A stretch of 64,000 nt of DNA from Paracoccus fontiphilus. Lineage in GTDB: Bacteria; Pseudomonadota; Alphaproteobacteria; Rhodobacterales; Rhodobacteraceae. The notes beneath the pieces are model-generated. The model saw nothing but the letters and a program-made list of their open reading frames with translations, was not told the origin of the DNA and ran no database searches. Made by a program: the position numbers and the translations under genes. The DNA lies in NCBI RefSeq assembly GCF_017356265.1, contig NZ_JAFNAW010000017.1, forward strand, positions 1 to 64,000, written 5' to 3'. Shown here piece by piece: positions 62,293-64,000 of this stretch; position 1 is the first letter of the stretch, and each line of letters opens with the position of its first letter.

Positions 62293-63438
62293 ATGCGTGC
62301 ATTCCTGACAAGGCTTCTGGCCCTTCTGTGTCTGGCCGCCCCGGTGCAGGCGTTCGAAACCAATGCGACCTCTGCCTGGGTCTATGACGTCAACACCAGC
62401 ACCGTGCTGATGTCGAAAAATGCCGATGTGCCGATCCCGCCCGCGTCCATGTCCAAGCTGATGACGCTGTACATGGTGTTCGAGGCGCTGCAGAACGGCC
62501 GCCTGAAGATGACCGACACGCTGCCGGTGTCGACAAGGGCCTGGAAGATGGGCGGGTCCAAGATGTTCGTCGAGCCCCGCGACACGCCGACCGTGGAACA
62601 GCTGATCAAGGGCGTGATCGTCCTGTCGGGCAACGATGCCTGCGTCGTCCTGGCGGAAGGGCTGGCGGGGACCGAGGAAGCCTTTGCCCGCCAGATGACC
62701 GAGCGCGCGAAAACGCTGGGGCTGAAGCACTCGGTCTTCAAGAACTCGACCGGCTGGCCCGCCGAGGGTCACGTGATGTCGGCCGAGGATCTGGGCGTGC
62801 TGGCGATGCACCTGATCAACGACTTCCCGCAATACTACGGCGACTTCTCGCTGACCGAGTTCCGCTACATGGACCGGGTGCCGTCCAACCGCTTCAACCG
62901 CAACCCGATCCTGAAGCTGGACATCGGCGCCGACGGCCTCAAGACCGGCCACACCGAGGAGGCGGGCTATGGCCTGGTCGGGTCCGCCGTGCAGGACGGG
63001 CGCCGGGTGATCTTCGTGGTCAGCGGCCTGCCGTTCGACACCGCGCGGGCCGAGGAGTCCGAGCGCATCGTCAACTGGGCCTTCCGCCAGTTCAGCATGG
63101 AGACGCTGGTGCCTGCCGGGGATACGGTCCTTGAGGCTCCGGTCTGGCTGGGCGCGAAATCCCGCGTCGGCCTGACCACCAAGGACGGCGTGAACGTGCT
63201 GGTGCCCGCCGGATCGCAGGACCAGGTCAAGGTCGAGGCGGTCTACGACTCGCCCATTCCCGCCCCCATCGCCAAGGGCGATCCCATCGGCCGCCTGGTC
63301 GTGACCGTTCCCGGCGCGCAAGAGGCCATCACCCCCCTGCTGGCCGCCGAGGACGTCCCCGAGGCGGGCTTTGCGGGCCGGATGAAGGGCGCCGTGATGC
63401 GGCTTGGCCACAAGGCCGTCGAAGCCGCGGGACTTTGA
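62293..63438 (+). CDS. dacC: D-alanyl-D-alanine carboxypeptidase (penicillin-binding protein 5/6 type)
   Basis: A 381-residue serine peptidase with a signal peptide (1-20, A-P-V-Q-A). Active-site motifs S-M-S-K (S52, K55), S-G-N at 112-114 and K-T-G at 217-219 are present, followed by the C-terminal PBP5 beta domain and an amphipathic end (G-A-V-M-R-L-G-H-K-A-V-E-A) for membrane attachment. It trims peptidoglycan pentapeptides. The choice of dacC among dac symbols is by general similarity. Confidence 0.9.
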   Translation: MRAFLTRLLALLCLAAPVQAFETNATSAWVYDVNTSTVLMSKNADVPIPPASMSKLMTLYMVFEALQNGRLKMTDTLPVSTRAWKMGGSKMFVEPRDTPTVEQLIKGVIVLSGNDACVVLAEGLAGTEEAFARQMTERAKTLGLKHSVFKNSTGWPAEGHVMSAEDLGVLAMHLINDFPQYYGDFSLTEFRYMDRVPSNRFNRNPILKLDIGADGLKTGHTEEAGYGLVGSAVQDGRRVIFVVSGLPFDTARAEESERIVNWAFRQFSMETLVPAGDTVLEAPVWLGAKSRVGLTTKDGVNVLVPAGSQDQVKVEAVYDSPIPAPIAKGDPIGRLVVTVPGAQEAITPLLAAEDVPEAGFAGRMKGAVMRLGHKAVEAAGL

Positions 63439-64000
63439 TGTTCATCAGCTTCGAGGGGATCGACGGCTGCGGCAAGTCCACCCAGGCCCGCCTGCTGGCG
63501 GATGCCCTGCGCGCCGAGGGACGCGATGTCGTCCTGACCCGCGAGCCCGGCGGCAGTCTGGGGGCCGAGGAAATCCGCCGCCTGCTGGTCGAAGGCGCGG
63601 GCGAACGCTGGTCGGCGGAAACCGAATGCCTGCTGTTCACCGCCGCCCGCCGCGATCACCTGGAGCGCACCATCCGCCCGGCCTTGGCTGCCGGGCAGAC
63701 CGTCATCACCGACCGCTTTGCCGACAGCACCCGCGTCTACCAGGGCGCGACCCGGGGCGACCTGCGCGGGTTCGTGGACCGGATGCACGATCTGGCGATC
63801 AGCGTGGAGCCGGACCTGACCTTCGTGATCGACCTTGACCCGGCTACCTCCCTTCGCCGGGGCAATGCGCGCGGCGGGGTCGAGGATCGCTTCGAAAGCC
63901 TGGGGCTGGCGTTCCAGCAGCGGCTGGCGGAAGGTTTTCGCGCGCTGGCAGGCGAATTTCCTGCCCGCGTGCGCCTGATCGACGGGACCGGCAGCGCCGA
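63438..64000 (+). CDS. tmk: Thymidylate kinase (3' end beyond window)
   Basis: The first 187 residues of dTMP kinase. F-E-G-I-D-G-C-G-K-S-T-Q at 5-16 is the P-loop; the D-R-F motif is near 92-94, and the lid E-D-R-F-E near 148-152. The frame is open to the window edge. It overlaps the dacC stop (TGATG), so the two are co-translated. Confidence 0.93.
   Translation, partial: MFISFEGIDGCGKSTQARLLADALRAEGRDVVLTREPGGSLGAEEIRRLLVEGAGERWSAETECLLFTAARRDHLERTIRPALAAGQTVITDRFADSTRVYQGATRGDLRGFVDRMHDLAISVEPDLTFVIDLDPATSLRRGNARGGVEDRFESLGLAFQQRLAEGFRALAGEFPARVRLIDGTGSA

Overview
The window is high-GC DNA with tightly packed, often overlapping genes, and it reads as a chromosomal segment of an alphaproteobacterium of the Rhodobacterales, most likely Paracoccus or a close relative. 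The markers are a Rhodobacter-type polyol (smo/mtlK) operon, a zeaxanthin-type carotenoid cluster with a type II IPP isomerase, a pcaQ-pcaDCHGB cluster, a GapR (DUF2312) gene, an Mth938-ccmABCDG block behind yajC-secDF, and EcfG-like stress promoters. No phage, insertion sequence, CRISPR array or rRNA was seen; there is one tRNA gene (Val, CAC).

Layout. 1-3.2 kb: the end of a Pro/Ala-rich gene, then yjbH and yjbF (exopolysaccharide secretion). 3.2-11.3 kb (minus strand): a polyol operon of HAD phosphatase, regulator, ABC importer smoEFGK, smoS and mtlK, with a recognisable promoter-operator before smoE. 11.4-19.4 kb: carotenoid genes crtX, (antisense DUF2585), crtY-crtI-crtB, then crtZ and crtE on the other strand and fni. 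crtZ is interrupted by an in-frame amber codon inside its first histidine motif. 19.4-25.2 kb: cytochrome b561 facing a five-gene operon (CDP-alcohol phosphatidyltransferase, Tat-exported NMT1/THI5-like binding protein, ATPase, a permease with two fused membrane domains, GT4 glycosyltransferase) whose substrate is unknown. 25.2-33.5 kb: a stress ferritin-like protein, then protocatechuate catabolism (pcaQ, pcaDCHGB, pcaK), a beta-keto acid cleavage enzyme and aroQ. 33.5-44.6 kb: dinB with a possible SOS box, an isochorismatase-like hydrolase, and a stress/reserve-carbohydrate island (two small proteins, SDR, treZ, treY, a short glgC, glgX, DUF2934 protein) with several EcfG-like promoters. 44.6-50.7 kb: the ccmABCDG, Mth938, secDF and yajC string. 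50.8-64 kb: M20 amidohydrolase, mazG, dusA, tRNA-Val, an HU-like protein, two DEAD-box helicases, gapR, dtd, an RTX protein also cut by an in-frame amber codon, a Bcr/CflA-type efflux protein, tdk, a D-Ala-D-Ala carboxypeptidase and the start of tmk.

How the genes work together. Mannitol and sorbitol are imported by SmoEFGK and oxidised by MtlK and SmoS. CrtE-B-I-Y would make beta-carotene, which CrtZ should hydroxylate to zeaxanthin and CrtX glucosylate; the amber codon in crtZ puts the last two steps in doubt. PcaHGBCD turn protocatechuate into 3-oxoadipate; no pcaIJF is present, but the nearby beta-keto acid cleavage enzyme could in principle take the next step. TreY-TreZ with the GlgX debranching enzyme form a glycogen-to-trehalose route, placed among general-stress promoters. 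The most interesting items are the two amber-interrupted genes, the unexplained fused-permease ABC operon, the EcfG-like promoters, the divergent pcaQ/pcaD control region and the pca-linked cleavage enzyme.
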